DNA of 64,000 nucleotides from Paenibacillus terrae (GCF_005217525.1 NZ_PNXQ01000014.1:140717-204716), one strand, 5' to 3'. Shown: positions 41,243-50,711, counted from the stretch's first letter. Translations and numbers: made by a program. The notes: generated by a model from the sequence alone, not told the origin.

Positions 41243-42646
41243 ATGAGAAAAAAGTGGTTTGTTGCATTACTGGCCATGCTGACGGTACTGGCTTTTCCGG
41301 TAGGGGCGTTCGCTGCTGATGGTCCGACAAATATTCAGCTTCAAGCAGGATTAAACACGGCATTTACCTTCTTGGCATTTATTCTTGTGTTTTTCATGCA
41401 GGCGGGATTTGCGTTGCTGGAGGCTGGCTCCACACGAATGAAGAATGCAGGGCATGTCGCTGGTAAAACGATACTCACCACGGGCGTTGCTGCATTGTCT
41501 TTCTGGGCTCTCGGGTTCGGGCTAGGCTTTGGTAACGATGGCGGCAACGGATTTATGGGGCTAACGGGTTTCTTTATGAGCGGCACGGATGCTGCTGTAT
41601 CTTTTGACTCCCTTTCAAGTCTGGATGTTCCGATTACAATCATGTTTTTGTTCCACTTTGCTTTTGCGGCGGTATCTCTTTCTATCGCATGCGGGGGAAT
41701 GGCAGAGCGTGCAAAATTAAGTGTATACATCATTTTCGGTATTTTGTTCTCCATCGTAATCTATCCGGTTGTAGCTCACTGGGTATGGGGCGGCGGCTGG
41801 CTTAGCAAGCTGGGCATGCAGGATTATGCCGGCTCGACGGTAGTCCATCTGACAGGAGCTACGGCGGCACTTGTCGCTACATTGCTGCTGAAACCGAGAC
41901 TGGGCAAGTTCAACAAGGACGGCAAGCCGAACAGTATACCTGGACATAATCAGGTATACTCCATTCTGGGGGTTATTATTCTCTGGTTTGGTTGGTTTGG
42001 ATTTAACCCGGGTAGTGCTGTATCGGCTATGAATGACGGATTTTTCGGATATGTGGCATTGACTACGAATATTGCGGCTGCAGCAGGCGGAGTTTTCGCT
42101 CTACTCGTATCCTGGATGGTATATGGAAAAGCAGATATTCCGGCTATGCTGAATGGTGTGCTGGCGGCTTTGGTTGCCATTACTGGCTCTTGTGCTTTTG
42201 TAGCTCCTTGGGCTGCTCTGGTCATCGGTGCGGTAGCAGGGATTGTCACCTTCTTCACAGCACAATGGTTTGAGCGTGCAAGAGTAGATGATCCGGTATA
42301 TGCATTCTCCGTGCATGGTGTTGCGGGGATGTGGGGTGCAGTATCCACGGGATTGTTCGCTACTCCTGAGCTGGTGAAAATAACAGGTGTCGGTCAAGCG
42401 GGGCTGTTCTATGGTGGTGGATTTACGCAATTGGGAGTGCAGCTGCTAGGCCTGATAGGCACTTTGGCTTTCGTGTTCGTCATTTCCTTCATTATTCTGG
42501 GTTCGATGAAAGCCATTATGGGTATTCGTGTTACAGAAGAGGAAGAAACGATGGGACTGGATATCAGCGAGCATGGTACGTACGGCTACCCTGAGCAAAT
42601 GAAGTTGGTTGCCGAGGCTGAGAAGCGTTCTGGGACTGTAAGCTAA
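41243..42646 (+). CDS. amtB: Ammonium transporter (AmtB/NrgA)
   Basis: This is a 467-residue protein with a cleavable signal peptide (MRKKWFVALLAMLTVLAFPV, ending GAFA-AD) and 11 membrane helices. Signatures include FFMQAGFALLEAGSTRMKN, DVPITIMFLFHFAFAAVSLS, VHLTGATAALVAT (pore His region), GWFGFNPGSA and FSVHGVAGMWGA with the second pore His. It would take up ammonium when nitrogen is scarce. The start ATG 41243 is eight bases after GAGGGAG. No glnK (PII) gene follows, unlike the usual amtB-glnK pair. Instead a DUF294 nucleotidyltransferase-like gene starts 47 bases later. Confidence 0.96.
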   Translation: MRKKWFVALLAMLTVLAFPVGAFAADGPTNIQLQAGLNTAFTFLAFILVFFMQAGFALLEAGSTRMKNAGHVAGKTILTTGVAALSFWALGFGLGFGNDGGNGFMGLTGFFMSGTDAAVSFDSLSSLDVPITIMFLFHFAFAAVSLSIACGGMAERAKLSVYIIFGILFSIVIYPVVAHWVWGGGWLSKLGMQDYAGSTVVHLTGATAALVATLLLKPRLGKFNKDGKPNSIPGHNQVYSILGVIILWFGWFGFNPGSAVSAMNDGFFGYVALTTNIAAAAGGVFALLVSWMVYGKADIPAMLNGVLAALVAITGSCAFVAPWAALVIGAVAGIVTFFTAQWFERARVDDPVYAFSVHGVAGMWGAVSTGLFATPELVKITGVGQAGLFYGGGFTQLGVQLLGLIGTLAFVFVISFIILGSMKAIMGIRVTEEEETMGLDISEHGTYGYPEQMKLVAEAEKRSGTVS

Positions 42647-42693
42647 TATGTAAAATATAAAAGCCAGTATGGATGAGCGGAGGAGATGGAAGT

Positions 42694-43776
42694 ATGGAAT
42701 TGCAAAATACGGCACCTTGGGTGAGTTCAGCCGAAGCGATTGATCATGCAGATACGCCTGAATCGCTAAGGCTGGCCAGGGTCGATTCTCAGAAATGGCT
42801 GCTGGCTTCCCAAGCCTCCGCTCCGTTATCAGACTGGTTACAAACGGTGAATGATATGCATGACCGCATTGCGGCCAGTGCTGTGCAAATGTGCGAAAAA
42901 GGGATGGTTGAGGATGGCTTCGGCCCTCCTCCCGTCCCTTACGCATTTATTGCCTTCGGCAGCATGGCACGCTCGGAGTCGACGCTGTGGAGTGACCAGG
43001 ATAACGGTATGATTATCAGTGATGCTGCATCTGCCGGGAAAGAAACATATTTTATGGAGTTCGGCCGGAGGGTGTCAGCAATGTTGGAATATTTGGGATA
43101 TCCGAAATGTGAAGGGAAGGTAATGTGTTCAGAGCCGCTATGGCGACAAACATTATCTGAATGGCAGGAGCAGCTGGCAAAATGGTCGGATGATTTTGCC
43201 TGGGAGCCGATTCGGTATCTGATTATCTCGTCTGACATGAAGCATATCGCTGGAGATGAGCGATTGTCAGCACAATGGAAACGAAACTTTTATGCGTTGC
43301 TGCGCAAGCATCCCGATTTGCCGTCCGCGGTACTTAGGAACACCGTAAGGCATAAAGCGACACTTAATATTTTGGGTCAGATCGTTACCGAGCGCTTCGG
43401 GGAGCACGCGGGTGATTTTGATGTGAAATACGGTTTGTACATCCCGTTGGTAAATGCAGTACGGTTTTGGGCTTTGCAGCACGGGGTGGAGGAGACCTCT
43501 ACGTTGAAAAGGCTCAGGCGGCTCGCGCTGCTGGAAGCAGCACCGTCTCCTTTGCTGGATGCTTGCGAGCGGGCCTTTCGGATCGCGCTTCAGCTTCGGA
43601 TGGCTACTCCGGTGCAGGAGAAGAACGGACTCTTGGTTAGCAAGGGTTATCTTTCTGTCAAACCGTTGAAGCAAGGTAAGGGCTGGCATGAACTGCGCGA
43701 GGCGCTTTCAACGGTGCGACGGCTGCATCGTGCGCTGCAAAGACAGTTGCGGTTTACGGAAGGGAGAAGGTCATGA
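42694..43776 (+). CDS. DUF294 nucleotidyltransferase-like protein
   Basis: This 360-residue protein has a GlnD-like nucleotidyltransferase fold. AFIAFGSMARSESTLWSDQD (about residues 88-107) carries the G-S and D-x-D active-site signature. The C-terminal half is the DUF294 substrate-binding-like domain (DVKYGLYIPLVNAVRFWALQ). The CBS domains found in many family members are absent. Relatives of GlnD uridylylate PII, but this activity is not shown for DUF294. The start is ATG 42694, with GGAGGAGATGG upstream. Its stop overlaps the exonuclease start by four bases (ATGA), so the two are translationally coupled. Confidence 0.87.
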   Translation: MELQNTAPWVSSAEAIDHADTPESLRLARVDSQKWLLASQASAPLSDWLQTVNDMHDRIAASAVQMCEKGMVEDGFGPPPVPYAFIAFGSMARSESTLWSDQDNGMIISDAASAGKETYFMEFGRRVSAMLEYLGYPKCEGKVMCSEPLWRQTLSEWQEQLAKWSDDFAWEPIRYLIISSDMKHIAGDERLSAQWKRNFYALLRKHPDLPSAVLRNTVRHKATLNILGQIVTERFGEHAGDFDVKYGLYIPLVNAVRFWALQHGVEETSTLKRLRRLALLEAAPSPLLDACERAFRIALQLRMATPVQEKNGLLVSKGYLSVKPLKQGKGWHELREALSTVRRLHRALQRQLRFTEGRRS

Positions 43777-44510
43777 AGGAACCAGCGCAGGGAGGCGGCT
43801 TTTGGAACGCTCTTCGCAGAGGGGGGGTGCCGTCTGCCATCGCCTCTGTGATGGGAGCTCCTACGGCTCAGCAGATGGCCTTTATACGTTCCTTGACCCG
43901 GGAGCAACGGCGCTCTGAAGTATTACGGATCCCATTGGAGCGTTTGGAAACGGTTGTTTTTGATTTGGAAACCACGGGATTTTCAGCGCAGCACGGAGAT
44001 GAGATTTTATCGTTCGGTGCGATTCGGGTTGTCGGGGATACGATTATGGAAAAAGAGCAATTTTACACGCTTGTCAATCCACGTACGGCAATTCCTGAAC
44101 ACATTACGGAGCTTACCGGAATTACCCGGGAAATGACAGATGAGGCTTTGCCGCTTATGGATGGGCTGCATGACTTTATGTCCTTTGTAGGAGGACGGGT
44201 GCTTGTAGCGCATGCCAGCGCTCATGACAAGGCTTTTTTGAATGCTGCGTTATGGAAAACATCTAAAGTGCAACTGACCCATCGTGTTCTGGATACGATG
44301 ATGCTCGCCAAATGGCTGGAGCCGCAGCAGCACCAAACGTATAGTTTGGATGAGTTGCTGACCTATCAGGGCATACAGATTCAGGGACGGCATCATGCGT
44401 TAGAGGACGCGAAAATGACGGCAAAGCTGTGGGTGGCGTACGTTCAGGAAATGCTGAAGCGTAATGTGACCAATTTGGCAGATGTGTATGCTCATTTAAG
44501 CCATGCCTGA
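43773..44510 (+). CDS. DnaQ-like 3'-5' exonuclease (DNA polymerase III epsilon-type domain)
   Basis: This is a 245-residue protein. A 60-residue N-terminal extension leads to a DEDDh exonuclease domain. The motifs are Exo I VVFDLETTGFS, Exo II LVAHASAHDKAFL and Exo III HHALEDAKMTAKLW, with the catalytic D, E, D, H and D residues all present. Such domains remove 3' nucleotides from DNA or RNA. It overlaps the DUF294 gene by ATGA, and DUF294/DnaQ pairs are found next to each other in other bacteria. It is unlikely to be the replicative proofreader, since Gram-positive PolC has its own. A terminator follows at 44549. Confidence 0.88.
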   Translation: MKEPAQGGGFWNALRRGGVPSAIASVMGAPTAQQMAFIRSLTREQRRSEVLRIPLERLETVVFDLETTGFSAQHGDEILSFGAIRVVGDTIMEKEQFYTLVNPRTAIPEHITELTGITREMTDEALPLMDGLHDFMSFVGGRVLVAHASAHDKAFLNAALWKTSKVQLTHRVLDTMMLAKWLEPQQHQTYSLDELLTYQGIQIQGRHHALEDAKMTAKLWVAYVQEMLKRNVTNLADVYAHLSHA

Positions 44511-44548
44511 TTCAGTACAAGGCACAAGCTTCAATATAGGACCACATT

Positions 44549-44587
44549 ACAGCAAGTCTGCGATCATTCGTGGGTTTGCTGTTTTTT
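44549..44587 (+). terminator. Intrinsic terminator of the amtB operon
   Basis: The stem ACAGCAA / TTGCTGT with a 20-base loop is followed by TTTTTTG. It argues against translation of the next gene beginning at 44570. Confidence 0.7.
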
Positions 44588-44686
44588 GTGTACCTGCATA
44601 GATTGGAAGGGGTAGAGATGGGAGCAGGATGGGCACTATATGGAGAAGGTGAGAGTGAACCAGATGAAAGGCCGGGTGATTGTACT

Positions 44687-45343
44687 GTGAAAAAAGTTGT
44701 TTTTATTAAATTCCTGATAGTTATGCTGATTGTAGGAGTAGCTTCATCGGGAGGAGTAACAAACATGACTTATACTTATGCGACAAGCGTACCGGTTAAA
44801 AATGTGCAAACTCAGGAGGAAAATGAGGACGGAGAAAGACTTGAAGCTGGCAAAGGGGGAGATACAGAGTTAGATACTATAGAAGTGATGCAAAAGATAC
44901 AGCCTGGTCAACCGCTTCCTTCCATGATTTTAAAAGGTTTGGACGGCAAATCCTACAATATGGGAGTCAAGCGCAACAAAGCGCTGATAATAAGCTTCTG
45001 GGCCTCATGGTGCGATCCGTGCCGTTTGGAGGCACCTGTACTGAATGAGCTATATAGCAAATACAAGCACGATGTGGACGTATATGGTATTAATGTAACA
45101 CGCTATGATCGGTTGGAGAATGTGAAAAAGTTTTCCCGCTCGCTAAACCTTCAATTTCCGGTTTTGCTGGATGAGCAAGGGGCGCTGTTTGAACGGTTTG
45201 GGGGTGTTGCATTTCCGACGAATGTTATGGTTGACCGTGATGGTCAGGTGCGTGAAATCATAATCGGGATGATTAGCGAACGGGAACTGGAACGAAAAAT
45301 CGAGTTACTGCAAAAAAAGACGGTGTCTTTAGGGGCCGAATAG
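44687..45343 (+). CDS. Membrane-anchored thioredoxin-like protein (ResA/TlpA family)
   Basis: This 218-residue protein begins MKKVVFIKFLIVMLIVGVAS (GTG read as Met), an N-terminal membrane anchor. It continues with an acidic linker (EENEDGERLEAGKGG) and a redoxin domain from about residue 75. The active site is SFWASWCDPCRLEAP (CDPC), and the cis-Pro is in GVAFPTNVMVD. Such proteins reduce disulfides outside the membrane, for example in cytochrome c maturation. GTG 44687 is preferred because upstream in-frame starts lie in or just after the 44549-44587 terminator. ATG 44618 with GGAAGGGG remains possible. Confidence 0.85.
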   Translation: MKKVVFIKFLIVMLIVGVASSGGVTNMTYTYATSVPVKNVQTQEENEDGERLEAGKGGDTELDTIEVMQKIQPGQPLPSMILKGLDGKSYNMGVKRNKALIISFWASWCDPCRLEAPVLNELYSKYKHDVDVYGINVTRYDRLENVKKFSRSLNLQFPVLLDEQGALFERFGGVAFPTNVMVDRDGQVREIIIGMISERELERKIELLQKKTVSLGAE

Positions 45344-45366
45344 ACCGCAAAAGACACCGCTTATTA
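45314..45366. terminator. Intrinsic terminator between convergent genes
   Basis: CGGTGTCTTT (45321-45330) pairs with AAAGACACCG (45350-45359). On the minus strand it is followed by TCTTTTTTTG, ideal for cimA. It overlaps the last codons of the thioredoxin-like gene. Confidence 0.85.
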
Positions 45367-45400
45367 AATAAAAAGCATACATCAAAGACCGACCATCCAA

Positions 45401-47017
45401 TCAGTGATTTACCAGTCCTTGGGGCGATAGTTCGTTCTGCTGATTTTTCGGAGACGGAGCTTCCAGCAACGCATAACGGAAGCTGTCCACCAGTGCTTCC
45501 CAACTGGCTTCAATTACATTTTCGGATACGCCCACGTTACTCCAGACGTCCTCGTAATTTTTGGATTCAATGAGCACGCGTACCTTGGCGGCGGTGGCAT
45601 CCTTTTCGTCAAGTACACGTACTTTATAGTCGGCCAGATGCATGTCGCGCAGTGCCGGAAAATATTGAGAAAGAGCTTTACGCAGTGCGTTATCGAGCGC
45701 GTTGACCGGACCGTTGCCTTCAGCGGCAGTATAAACGCTTGTGCCTGCAACATTCAGCTTCAAGAACGCTTCGGATACAACCGGACGCCCCGCTGTTTTC
45801 TCCACCAGCACCTTGAAGGACTCAAATGTGAACATTTCCTTCACTTCGCCGCCTGCTTCACGAATGAGCAACTCCAGCGAAGCATCGGCCCCTTCAAACT
45901 GGTAGCCCTGATGCTCCAGCTCCTTGATGCGGCTAATGACCCCACGTGCCTCATTGCTGGACGGATCAAAGGTTATGCCCAGCTCCTGCGCCTTGGACAC
46001 AACATTGCTTTGCCCGGCAAGTTCAGAGACAAGTACCCGTTGCTTGTTGCCTACCAGTTCGGGAGCGATGTGCTCATAGGTTCGCGAGTCGCGCAGAATA
46101 GCTGACACGTGGATACCACCTTTGTGGGCAAAGGCAGCATTGCCGACATAAGGCTGGTTCACTGGCAAATTCACGTTGGCAACTTCGCTGACAAAGCGGG
46201 CCGTGTTGTGAAGCTGCTTTAACTTGTCGGAGTCCAAACACCCGTAGCCGAGCTTGAGCTGCAAATTTGGAATGACGGAGCATAAATTAGCATTACCACA
46301 ACGTTCGCCGTATCCGTTAATCGTACCTTGGATTTGTCTCGCGCCTGCTTGCACTGCACTCAGTGTATTGGCTACAGCCAATTCACAGTCATTGTGTGTG
46401 TGAATGCCCAGCTTTGACCTTGTGAGCTGGCTATGCAGTGTGGTGACAATTTCCTGTATCTCATGCGGCATGGTGCCGCCATTGGTATCGCACATGACAA
46501 GCCAGTCTGCGCCTGCTTCTTCCGCTTTTTTCATGACGGCGAGGGCATATTCGGGATTGTTTTTATATCCGTCAAAAAAATGCTCGGCATCAAAAATAAC
46601 CTCCATGCCCCCTTGCTTTAAAAAGGCGATGGAGTCGTAAATCATGGACAGATTTTCTTCGAGTGTCGTCTGTAAGGCTGTGTGTACATGAAAATCCCAT
46701 GATTTGCCGACGAGAGTAGCCGCTTGGGCGCCGGATTCCAGAATCCGTTGTAGGTTGGCATCCTGTGCCGCTATGCTATCTTTACGGCGTGTGCTGCCAA
46801 AGGCAACAATCTTGGCCTTGAGTCCCAGTTCTTGCACCCGTTTAAAAAATTCGATATCCTTGCTGTTGCTCCCGGGAATCCCGCCTTCAATATAATGGAC
46901 ACCGAGATCATCGAGTTTTTTGGCGATTTTCAATTTGTCGTCAGCAGACAAGCTAATTCCTTCTCCTTGAGTTCCGTCGCGCAGTGTTGTATCGAAGATA
47001 GAGATAGCGGTGGACAT
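45401..47017 (-). CDS. cimA: (R)-citramalate synthase
   Basis: This 538-residue enzyme condenses pyruvate and acetyl-CoA to (R)-citramalate, the first step of a threonine-independent route to isoleucine. The HMGL-like TIM barrel has SIFDTTLRDGTQGEGIS (catalytic Arg and metal Asp), the metal ligands in GIHTHNDCELAVAN, and NGYGERCGNANL. A C-terminal regulatory LeuA dimer domain (about 395-510) should bind isoleucine. The length is that of the long CimA family (about 520-540) rather than LeuA. ATG 47017 is preceded by GAAGGAGGAGTCCTC. No T-box is seen in the 240-base upstream region. It is monocistronic. Confidence 0.95.
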   Translation of the reverse strand: MSTAISIFDTTLRDGTQGEGISLSADDKLKIAKKLDDLGVHYIEGGIPGSNSKDIEFFKRVQELGLKAKIVAFGSTRRKDSIAAQDANLQRILESGAQAATLVGKSWDFHVHTALQTTLEENLSMIYDSIAFLKQGGMEVIFDAEHFFDGYKNNPEYALAVMKKAEEAGADWLVMCDTNGGTMPHEIQEIVTTLHSQLTRSKLGIHTHNDCELAVANTLSAVQAGARQIQGTINGYGERCGNANLCSVIPNLQLKLGYGCLDSDKLKQLHNTARFVSEVANVNLPVNQPYVGNAAFAHKGGIHVSAILRDSRTYEHIAPELVGNKQRVLVSELAGQSNVVSKAQELGITFDPSSNEARGVISRIKELEHQGYQFEGADASLELLIREAGGEVKEMFTFESFKVLVEKTAGRPVVSEAFLKLNVAGTSVYTAAEGNGPVNALDNALRKALSQYFPALRDMHLADYKVRVLDEKDATAAKVRVLIESKNYEDVWSNVGVSENVIEASWEALVDSFRYALLEAPSPKNQQNELSPQGLVNH

Positions 47018-47263
47018 GAGGACTCCTCCTTCGCGGATTGCATAGATTGGCAGTGCTTTGCTTTTTTAAGCAGCTCATTAAATGATTTAACGCGTGAAAA
47101 TAGAAAAGTGTCAACCTGCCTTGATTCGTATGATTTTTGATTATATCAACTTATGACTTCAAATGTAATATATAAATATCATTTTTGACCGCAAAACTTT
47201 TAATTTCATGTAAAATAGGGCATAGAATCATTTTATAATTTATAGTTAAAAGAAGGGTTGAGC

Positions 47264-48544
47264 GTGAGAGATGTCAGTGCTTATTATCCGGTTGGTGGGC
47301 GGGTTATTCTGCATGTCGATATGAACGCATTTTATTGTTCTGTTCATGCAGCGGAGGAACCGGAGAAATACAAGGGATTGCCTACTGCCGTCGCGGGCAG
47401 CAGTGAACTGCGCAGAGGTGTAATCGTAACCTGCTCCTATGAAGCCCGGCGATTGGGCATCTCAACAGGGATGGTCGTCCAGCAAGCCCGGCGGATTTGT
47501 CCGCAGCTTATCGTGATTCAGCCTGATTTTCATCTGTATCGTAGCTATTCCAAAGCTTTTATGAGCATTGCTTATTCGTATACGCCTATGTTGGAGGCAA
47601 CTTCAATTGATGAATGTTATCTGGACATTACAGGTTCCAAGCAGTTTGGAACACCCATGGAGATTGCGGAGGAAATTCAGCGCAGGGTAGCGGACGAATT
47701 GGGACTGCCCTGCTCTATCGGAGTGGCGCCCAACAAGCTGCTGGCCAAAATGGCCTCTGACCTGAAAAAGCCGAGCGGGATATCTGTTTTGCGCTTGCGT
47801 GATGTGCCAAAAATTTTGTGGAGTCTTCCCTGTGGTCAATTGTTTGGTGTGGGGCGAAAAACGGCCGACAAGCTTCGGCAAATGAACATTCGCACCATTG
47901 GCCAATTGGCCAAGGCGGACGAGCATATGCTGATCGGCGTATTTGGCGTGACTGGCTCGTGGTTAAAGCTGGCTGCTAACGGGATTAATCATTCTCCAGT
48001 CAATACCGAGCGGGAGCCGAACAAGTCCATCGGACACACCACCACCTTGCCCTTGGATGTGGTGAAGCTGGAGGAAGTCCAACGGGTGCTTCTCAATATC
48101 AGTGATCAGGTAGCCCGCCGGCTTCGACGGCATGGCATGCTGGCAGGGGGTATCCAATTGACAATTCGGACGCCGGAGATGAAGACCTTTACGCGTTCTC
48201 AGGTAAGGAGTATTCCTACGGAAAGCGCAGAGGACATATATAAGGAAGCTTGTGCGCTGTATCGGCGGCATTGGGGAGAGGGCAAGCCTGTTCGCTTGCT
48301 GGGAATTACGCTTCAGCAGCTAATCCCGAAGGAAGAAGCTGCTGTTCAAATGGATCTATTTGAATACAAGGACCAGCCCAAAAAGGAAAGCTTGCTAAGA
48401 ACGATGGATGCATTACGAGACAAGTTTGGCGAAAATGCAGTTCTGACCGCCGGGATGCTGGGAGATGACCCTTCGGTACTTCTTCGGAACTCCAAACTGC
48501 GCGGAACTTCGCTGCAAAAAGACAATCTCCAGACGCCGGAATAA
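47264..48544 (+). CDS. dinB: DNA polymerase IV (Y-family translesion polymerase)
   Basis: This 426-residue enzyme has the palm motifs ILHVDMNAFYCSV (metal Asp) and LEATSIDECYLDITG (S-I-D-E catalytic core). Then follow a thumb with VGRKTADKLRQMNIRTIGQL and the little-finger domain. The C-terminal VQMDLFEY is a beta-clamp binding motif (QxxLF-like). It copies damaged DNA with low fidelity. The start is GTG 47264, six bases after AGAAGGG. TTG 47258 abuts that site. I see no GAAC-N4-GTTC LexA box in the 240 bases upstream, so SOS control is not evident from sequence. Confidence 0.94.
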   Translation: MRDVSAYYPVGGRVILHVDMNAFYCSVHAAEEPEKYKGLPTAVAGSSELRRGVIVTCSYEARRLGISTGMVVQQARRICPQLIVIQPDFHLYRSYSKAFMSIAYSYTPMLEATSIDECYLDITGSKQFGTPMEIAEEIQRRVADELGLPCSIGVAPNKLLAKMASDLKKPSGISVLRLRDVPKILWSLPCGQLFGVGRKTADKLRQMNIRTIGQLAKADEHMLIGVFGVTGSWLKLAANGINHSPVNTEREPNKSIGHTTTLPLDVVKLEEVQRVLLNISDQVARRLRRHGMLAGGIQLTIRTPEMKTFTRSQVRSIPTESAEDIYKEACALYRRHWGEGKPVRLLGITLQQLIPKEEAAVQMDLFEYKDQPKKESLLRTMDALRDKFGENAVLTAGMLGDDPSVLLRNSKLRGTSLQKDNLQTPE

Positions 48545-48682
48545 ACTTTTTGGCGAGTTTATATAAAGCAGCGGAGACGTACGCTATAAGTATTTTTTGC
48601 ATAAAGGATCAATGAAAATAATTTGTAATAATTTTTTGTTTGTATTAATATGTGAATAGAATGCAAAAGCTGGTTTGTTTGA

Positions 48683-48949
<267 letters not shown>

Positions 48950-48967
48950 TTCTACTTGGATAGGCAC

Positions 48968-49029
48968 AGCGCCGACAGCACTCTTTGCCGTACAACGGTA
49001 AGAAGGTGCTATCGGTGCTTTTTTTTTTC
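48968..49029 (+). terminator. Intrinsic terminator of the ferredoxin gene
   Basis: AGCGCCGACAGCAC pairs with GTGCTATCGGTGCT (two imperfections) and is followed by a run of nine or more T. Confidence 0.82.
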
Positions 49030-49107
49030 ATGTGCTATCCATATGGCCTATTTTGGCCGATATACATAGTAAAGAATAGGGCAAGACTACACGATCAGGA
49101 GGATCCG

Positions 49108-50538
49108 ATGAATCATTCGCCTCATCTTAAATCGTATGTAAAAATGCACCCTGATAATAAAATGGCTTGGTATTTGCTCGGCAAAGAGTATGAGAGCAGC
49201 GGTCAGGAGGGCAAAGCAAATTATTGCTTCAATCGTGCGGGGGAAGTGTTCGAGGCCTTCGAGCATAAACAGATTCCGGCAGACGTATGGATGGAGTATC
49301 AGGATAAACTGGTTCAGATGTCTAAGGAGAAGGCGCGGAGAACGGCCCGAACGCGTTATTTGCTAACTACGTTGATGGTACTTCTTCTGATATGGGTGCC
49401 TTCAGCCAATTCGCCGGGCCATTCGAGGGAAAGTACATCTTTTCCGTCAGGAACAGAGCGTGTGACAGCCGACAATGTCCAAGTGGCAGGAGTACAGATT
49501 TCTGACCCGAATGAAGTGGCTCAGATCGGTGGGCCTGGTGCTGGTGGTGTGTTTACGGCCCAAGCGCGCACAGGCAGTTCAGCAGGAACGGTACTTGCAG
49601 ATATGTTGGCAAAGGCTAATCGTCTACCCGCTGAGACTACAGTGCTGGGCATGGAGCAAAGCGGTTCTTGGCTGCTCTGGAGAGATCGTATACAGCCGCT
49701 GCTTAGCTTGCAAAACAAAGGTAATGGTGGTTTGGCCGTCCAGTCTTACGACGCAGCAGCGTGTGCTTGTAAGCCGTCTGATCGTGAAACGCTTCGAAAA
49801 GCAGGTCTGCAATGGGCTACGGGACAGGAAGAACTGGCTGTGCTGAATAGCTCCATGCGTGCTTTTCGTACGCAGCATCAACGTCTCCCTCGAAGTCTCG
49901 ATGAGCTGACCGGAAGCTTTCCGGATAATATGATGTACGGTACGACAGACGGAATGAAGAAGGCTTTTACACCTATGCGTAATTTACTCGTATCACAGGG
50001 GCAGAGGGCTAAAGGAGCAGCAAGTCAACAAGCTGGCTCGTCAGTTGAAAGCAGTCCTTTGCTGGCGTCGTCGCTGTATGGACGGCCTTTTCTGGGGCAG
50101 CCGCTGCGGATTGTGGTAGACAAGTCAAAGCACAGGCTCGGGTTGGTGAGCGGCAATGTGCTGATCCGCAATTATCCTGTCGGATTGGGCGGAGAGCGAA
50201 CCCCGGAAGGGAAGTTTGTGATTACGGATAAAGTCGTAAATCCGAACGGCAAGTCCAACGGTGAGTTTGGCAGCCGTGGTATGCAACTGTCTGCAACGAA
50301 TTATGCCATCCACGGGACGAACGAGTCGGACAGCATTGGCAAAAATGAGTCACTTGGCTGCGTTCGCATGGGCAAAGAGGATGTGGAGGAGTTATTTGCT
50401 CTCGTACCTTCGGGTACGGAGGTGGTCATTGGTACCGGAGGACTGCCTGATCAAGTGCTTGTGCCTGGATCCCGATTTACGACTGAGCCGCAGCACGACC
50501 AGACCAATCCCCGCAAAACCTATCACTGGCTAAATTAG
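49108..50538 (+). CDS. L,D-transpeptidase with N-terminal TPR-like region
   Basis: This is a 476-residue protein. A cytosolic helical region with TPR-like AWYLLGKEYESSGQEGKANY (residues 14-33) leads to one membrane helix (about 90-107). A long Ser/Gly/Gln-rich region and an extracellular YkuD domain (about 330-455) follow. The catalytic motif is AIHGTNESDSIGKNESLGC followed by VRM, with the His and the nucleophilic Cys of SxGCxR. L,D-transpeptidases crosslink peptidoglycan 3-3 or attach proteins, also in spores. The start ATG 49108 follows AGGAGGATCCG. The upstream frame to 48985 runs through the ferredoxin terminator. An intracellular TPR on a transpeptidase is uncommon in Bacillus YkuD proteins. 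Confidence 0.9.
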   Translation: MNHSPHLKSYVKMHPDNKMAWYLLGKEYESSGQEGKANYCFNRAGEVFEAFEHKQIPADVWMEYQDKLVQMSKEKARRTARTRYLLTTLMVLLLIWVPSANSPGHSRESTSFPSGTERVTADNVQVAGVQISDPNEVAQIGGPGAGGVFTAQARTGSSAGTVLADMLAKANRLPAETTVLGMEQSGSWLLWRDRIQPLLSLQNKGNGGLAVQSYDAAACACKPSDRETLRKAGLQWATGQEELAVLNSSMRAFRTQHQRLPRSLDELTGSFPDNMMYGTTDGMKKAFTPMRNLLVSQGQRAKGAASQQAGSSVESSPLLASSLYGRPFLGQPLRIVVDKSKHRLGLVSGNVLIRNYPVGLGGERTPEGKFVITDKVVNPNGKSNGEFGSRGMQLSATNYAIHGTNESDSIGKNESLGCVRMGKEDVEELFALVPSGTEVVIGTGGLPDQVLVPGSRFTTEPQHDQTNPRKTYHWLN

Positions 50539-50564
50539 CTTTAGATGCCATTGCTACATGAAGT

Positions 50565-50711
50565 TTAACGATTTCCTGCTTGCGCCAAAACAACGACCAG
50601 AACAATTACAATGATGAGGAGAACAAAACTGATGGCGGTCCATACAATCGCCTTCTTGTTCACCTCGTCCTTTTTCTTTTGCAGACTTGGCGGCTTGCGC
50701 TTGGTCTTCAT
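50565..50711 (-). CDS. 48-residue single-pass membrane protein
   Basis: This is a small gene on the minus strand. A very basic N-terminal half (MKTKRKPPSLQKKKDEVNKK) leads to one strong membrane helix, VWTAISFVLLIIVIVLVVV, and a short tail ending AQAGNR. GAGGGAGTGCTGAT lies just before the ATG, a good ribosome binding site. The positive-inside rule puts the N-terminus in the cytosol. No family was recognised. Similar small Lys-rich tail-type membrane proteins are widespread in Bacillales. It is convergent with the L,D-transpeptidase and divergent from pyrD. The plus-strand frame over the same bases has no ribosome binding site. Confidence 0.6.
   Translation of the reverse strand: MKTKRKPPSLQKKKDEVNKKAIVWTAISFVLLIIVIVLVVVLAQAGNR

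Noticed and set aside
47018..47263. T-box or other amino-acid leader upstream of cimA
   Set aside because: No AGGGTGGNACCGCG-type antiterminator sequence and no terminator are present on the minus strand. Only a short AT-rich promoter region is visible.
47160..47263. LexA box upstream of dinB
   Set aside because: No GAAC-N4-GTTC sequence is present in the upstream region.
48985..49107. Longer N-terminus of the L,D-transpeptidase containing a hydrophobic segment
   Set aside because: This stretch is the ferredoxin terminator and spacer. A perfect AGGAGG sits before ATG 49108.
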